Positions 59,912 through 64,000 of a stretch of 64,000 bases of DNA are shown here, piece by piece. The stretch comes from Aphelenchoides besseyi (Eukaryota; Nematoda; Chromadorea; Rhabditida; Aphelenchoididae): NCBI GenBank assembly GCA_024699855.1, contig JAMPIQ010000003.1:6262001-6326000 (forward strand), written 5' to 3'. The position numbers were made by a program, and so were the translations under genes. Within the stretch, counting starts at the first letter, position 1. Each line of letters opens with the position of its first letter. The notes beneath the pieces were generated by a model. That model had not been told where the DNA came from and searched no databases. It saw only the letters and a list, made by a program, of their open reading frames with translations.

Positions 59912-61013
59912 AATGATCGGAAATTAAAGTTTCTCCCGACTCTCCAATTTTGCATTGCTAATGTGAATATCGAACTTAGTGTCTTAAGCTTGTTTCAAAA
60001 ACTGTTCATTCGATTTGGCTAAAAAATTATCAAAAGTCTTGACACACGTTTGTACAAAAGAAGATGACCAAGTGTGACAGTAATTAAGGATCATAACATG
60101 AACTAGTTAACGAATTTAATGTTCATTAAGAATTAGTAACTAAAAAAGATAACGACAATAAGTGGGTTTCCCGTTTTGTTCATTTGACCATGAATCCGGA
60201 AATGTGACGTCAAGTTCACCTAAAACTCAAGCAATTAGTTTGACGTCTTCTTTTTGCGTAATTTTTATTTGAAATTAACGTCCGATTATGATTGACGGGC
60301 TTTTCATTTTCCATTTCGTTGCAGCTGGAAACTCATTTAACGGGAATTGGCGCCCTTTTCGTCTAATTAGATCGAAAGCGCCGGGATTTGCGCGCGCCAA
60401 CTGCCGTTCACAGTGGGATCTCGCAAGAGCGACGCGCACCTACTGCGCAGAAGATGCGGGATTTGCGGCAACAAAAAGAAAATGGCCGGTCAACAACGAC
60501 GCCTTTCTTTTATGGCGTTTATTTGGTTGCACAACAACCTTCCGCATAAGTGGTGTTGTCGAAGATCGGATACTGTAGCAACAAGGGACTTGGAAGGTGG
60601 TCGAACTGTTGCTGCGTATCGTGTTTACATTAGAGCGAGTAATCCACGATCGAGACGAGATCGTGTAACATGAAATGAATGCGCAACAACGATTCTTTTG
60701 ATTCGGCAGGTAATGTTTTCGACGCATTGGGGTCGACGCGGCTCATCCGCGGTCTTCTTTTTTGCGTCTTTTGTTTGCCGCTCGAGATCAAACGTCGATC
60801 CCGAAAACGATTTGATGTTCAATGCCGTGGCACTTTTGGTCGAGAAAACAAAACATGTGAGATGAAGCGCATGAAAAATTGCCGATTTGCGCGCGCCCAT
60901 TTTTTCCTCATTCTCGCGACTTGTCATCGACATTCAAAAGCGAATGCCGAGAATGAAAAATGACGAGATACGAGAGATGATTTGGCTGATTGACTGTTCG
61001 AAATCTGTGTAAC
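59912..61013. other. CpG-rich intergenic region with E2F-like sites
   Basis: Between the Ser-rich gene (its upstream side) and the 3' end of the E2F7/8 gene. Contains two near-identical motifs, TTTGCGCGCGCCAA at 60387-60400 and TTTGCGCGCGCCC at 60887-60899, plus TTGGCGCCC near 60349. These resemble the E2F consensus TTTSSCGC. The 60340-60700 part is richer in CpG than its surroundings and looks promoter-like. Confidence 0.45.
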
Positions 61014-63875
61014 CTACCGATTTTGTGAGCCTGACGATTGAAATGGTTTGAATGCTGTGGATTTGATGTCGAAGAGATTTTGCGCAGACGAAACGGTCGG
61101 TTGTTGTTGTTCATTCAAAAGTTGACGTAGGTTTTCGATTTGAACAGCAGTAGCAAAGTAGTTCAACGCGTTGTTGGAGGAATTGTAGTTGAAAAGTGGA
61201 GGCTGAAAACAAATAACTATCATTGTGCTTATCAGACGAACTTACAATATTTGGGAAACAGGAAGAAAGATAAGAGAACTGAGATAAGAGCGGAGCTTGA
61301 GGATCAAACGATGTGTTTCTTGATTGGGCTGGTCGTTTGTTTGCTGGTTCGAATTCGGAAATTGATCGATTTTCGTAGGTACTCGGGGTGTGGCCCACCT
61401 AAAGAAGTATGTGAAGATGAATGCTGGATACAACTTACCCGAGGTTTGGGTTTCGGTAATGAGTTTTCATCGTTTTCGGCTTCTGGCTGTTCAGTCGATG
61501 GACAATCGCCGCCCATGATTGACTCACTTGCCGCCATTTGCAAAACGTGATCATATTTTCGTTTGATCGGTTGTTTGCCGAGTTGTGGAATAGAAAAAGA
61601 AGGATGCAAGTTTGAGTTAATACCGGAGACAAGTCGAGCGGTTTTGATTGGATGCAATTCGCCTAATACCCGACGTTGATTTGGCAATTTTGGTGGTTCA
61701 ACTGATTGTTTAGAAAACAAAGGCAATGGTGGATGGACGATTGAAGAGTTTGTCTGATGAGCGCCAGAGCATGAATTCGGTCGAATTGTTTTATTGTGCA
61801 GCGGCCGAAAAACAACTTCTGAATCAGGTTGTGAGACTTTTCCAAAAATTGCAATCCACGTCGCATCTATTGGTGTTGCCAATTGACTACGTTCAACAAA
61901 TTCAGCCATGCTGTTTAATGCTTCTTCTCGGGTTTCTAAAACATTTTTTTCTCATTGTCTCACGATCTATACTTACCACTGGGTTCAGGTCCGCAGTAAT
62001 GAAAGAGTGGAATCTTCTTTGTACCAAAAAAATATGGCACTTTTTTGATGAGCTTCATAGCGACAAGTACATTCGCAATGTCATATAAACGTCGACATCG
62101 GCCTAAATAATAATCGTGAATTATTCTTCATCCTATTAACTCACTTCGACTCGGTGGATCATAGCCTTCGCTTTCTGGCTCTTTGATCAGAACGGTGCTT
62201 GCAACGTCGAGACTAACTTTGCGATCGTCATCCTGCAATTTGAGTAGTCAAGTTTCAAGTAGGTCAAGCAGCGCTAATCGACCAGGTGGCTTATTGAATG
62301 TTGCATCTATACGTTGCGTATTTACTGCCGACTTTCTTCACTTCATCATTCTTCCAATTGGCAGTTTCGAATGGGCGCAAGTTGTCAATGTAAACAAACG
62401 CACTTTCTCATTACGCGACTCGCAACTGACCTCCTAACGCACATAACTCCTGCTTTTCAACGGGGTTGCGTAATCAGAACAAATGATGAGACCAAGTCAT
62501 CAGTTGTTTAACGTCCATTCGTCAGCAATAAACTTTGATTTATGACCCAAACGAGTAGTTTCGTTGGGCTTGTTAGTGTACGTTTTAATTATTGGTCAAT
62601 TGACTTGTATGATGTTCTGAAAACCAAAAAAAGATCTGAGCTTTTACGTTGGCATATTCGAAAAGAAATTCTAGCGCGACTTTCTCATTCATTCCAAGGC
62701 CGAGCAACGACTAAAGACCACCTGCTTGGCTGGCTTAGTTTTTTTAACACTAACGTCGTCCATCCAACATAAAACCTTCGAAAAAACTTTGCGGTTCGAC
62801 CACAATCGAAATGACAAATCGTTTGCTCTTTACGACAAGACGATCTCAATCTTAATAGCCGTTCGTTTTCCACGATCTTCCCGCCCAGCTTACGGTAAGA
62901 TTTCGGAGTGAAGAAGTGCGTACGAGAATTATGCAATTCAAGGGTCAGAAACCGGCAATTCCTAATCGTCCATTTGGATTACACGCTTCCGTTCATAGAC
63001 TTTGTTTTATTCCCCCAGAAGATTGCGTAATTACAAAAACGTAGAAACTAATTAGCATAGCCAACAATGAACCTGCGCAGAGAGTTGACTTACGGGATTG
63101 CAGAGCAAAACCATCAGAAATCGACGACACAGTTGAGCAAGAGAGTTTTTTCCGTTTCTGTCACGAAGTGAACTCGCCGTCAGAGTGCTTTTGGTTCGTC
63201 CAAGTTCACCCGTACATCGTCCATCAGCCGATGAATCTGTTAAACTTCCATTCGATTCGTCCATTAGACTGCTCACAGTTTCACGACTTCCGGCACTCAA
63301 ATCAGTGAATGAGCACATGGCATCTGCGACATTTTTGATGCGACGCGGCAAATCGCTCATTTCAGCTTCTTTCTGAAAGCAAAAGTTATAAGCGATTACA
63401 GTATTTTTGAGTACCTTTAGGTTGTACATGAGTTGCGGTAGGGCGGCCAGTGTATTCCAACGATAATACGACTTGTTCGTTTTGCTCATTGCTTCGAGAG
63501 CCTCCATCACGTTGACGATGTCGTAGATTCGCCGTTTCTCGGTACTCATTTCTTTGGCCACAGTCTCCAAATGAATGTCACTTCCATTGCGTACGTTTTG
63601 GCCCATCGTACCCAAAAACCGACCACAGAGAATACCGAGCGACTTCTCTTTTCGCGAATGAGTTGATCCACTTGCTGCTCCAGAATCGTTGTCACTTTCG
63701 TCCGTCTCTTGACTGCATTCTCGTTGAGACGGTAAGTTGGATTGTTGTGACGCAAGAGCTGCAAAATAAGCGAATTAATGTTGTGTCACAAACCAATAAA
63801 CTTACATCTTTTACGGTCTTCTTTGGGCGACGATTCTGCAATAATTCCGTTGATTGATTTTAACGTCGTGGTCAT
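61014..63875 (-). CDS. Atypical E2F transcription factor (E2F7/8 type)
   Basis: DP-independent repressor of cell-cycle and endocycle genes (the C. elegans relative is EFL-3). Starts MTTTLKSINGIIAESSPKED at 63875 (an upstream coding exon is possible). DNA-binding domain 1 reads SRKEKSLGILCGRFL ... VAKEMSTEKRRIYDIVNVME, containing the RRIYDIVNV recognition helix (near 63510-63530). A Ser-rich linker and domain 2 follow: NSLAQLCRRFLMV (near 63095), an 850 bp intron, then KVSLDVASTVLI and RCRRLYDIANVLVAMKLIKK (62040-62100). Two E2F domains with no dimerisation or marked-box region identify E2F7/8. The long C-terminal region is Pro/Ser/Asn rich and ends SSGSQNR at 61014. Confidence 0.92.
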
Positions 63876-64000
63876 CTTGTGAGATCAATCCAAATGAGTA
63901 AGTTTGAGAAGGATTGATGCACTGAAATCGAATTTACGATTAGGTTACATTGACCCAGTAAGGAGCGCGTCACGAATGTAATTCTTTTCTCAGACTGATG

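Noticed and set aside
60288..60673. Overlapping plus-strand frames of about 90 codons
   Set aside because: The CpG-rich region lengthens chance frames; composition and motifs do not support a protein.
1..64000. tRNA, rRNA, spliced-leader RNA or CRISPR arrays
   Set aside because: No cloverleaf with a convincing T-arm GGTTCGANTCC, no rRNA stretches, no spliced-leader consensus and no regularly spaced repeats were found by eye.

Overview
The window looks like nuclear DNA of a nematode, possibly of the early-branching Enoplea (clade I) group. Genes are split by short GT-AG introns, mostly about 40-100 bases, with strong gtaagt donors and tttcag or ttttag acceptors. Genes are closely packed on both strands and the DNA is moderately AT-rich. 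Three gene types point to nematodes: a worm-type (WAGO-like) Argonaute, an AKH/GnRH-type neuropeptide starting QMTF, and a VAB-19/KANK protein. The clade I suggestion is only an inference; no rRNA or other phylogenetic marker is present.

Layout. 130-5699 (+): anoctamin (TMEM16), 5' end outside the window. 6379-12147 (-): ClC-2-type chloride channel, convergent with the anoctamin; its roughly 2 kb first intron holds a 938 bp Tc1/mariner-type non-autonomous element with 170 bp perfect terminal inverted repeats. 12828-13782 (-): dienelactone hydrolase family protein. 14384-15041 (-) and 15922-16107 (-): two small unrecognised membrane proteins. 16431-17491 (-): Musashi-like RNA-binding protein. 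18787-21071 (+): fatty acid amide hydrolase. 23887-26023 (+): M14 metallocarboxypeptidase with a polyarginine activation site. 26168-27262 (-): second dienelactone hydrolase paralog, with its active site lost. 27718-28829 (+): short-chain dehydrogenase (RDH type). 29225-30430 (+): PhzF/PBLD family protein, also missing catalytic residues. 30638-32190 (-): SEC14/GOLD lipid-binding protein. 33834-34614 (+): Y-box protein with a 6-nt microexon. 35021-41261 (-): FIG4 phosphoinositide phosphatase, whose 2.7 kb intron contains the AKH/GnRH neuropeptide gene (37757-38130, +) on the opposite strand. 43341-47755 (+): Argonaute. 50246-54575 (+): KANK/VAB-19. 54755-56900 (-): DDX51-type RNA helicase. 57062-58860 (-): serine carboxypeptidase. 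59186-59911 (-): Ser-rich basic protein. 61014-63875 (-): atypical E2F7/8 repressor.

Most genes are unrelated housekeeping, signalling and lipid-handling genes, and no operon-like functional cluster is evident. The standout signals are the AKH/GnRH gene nested antisense inside FIG4; several in-frame microexons (6, 8, 18 and 18 nt) at the heart of conserved motifs in four different genes; two enzyme-family members close together that have lost catalytic residues; an Argonaute with an incomplete slicer tetrad; and the element with perfect long inverted repeats in the chloride channel intron. Exon joins were inferred by eye from splice signals, reading phase and remembered family conservation; no alignment or search was run.
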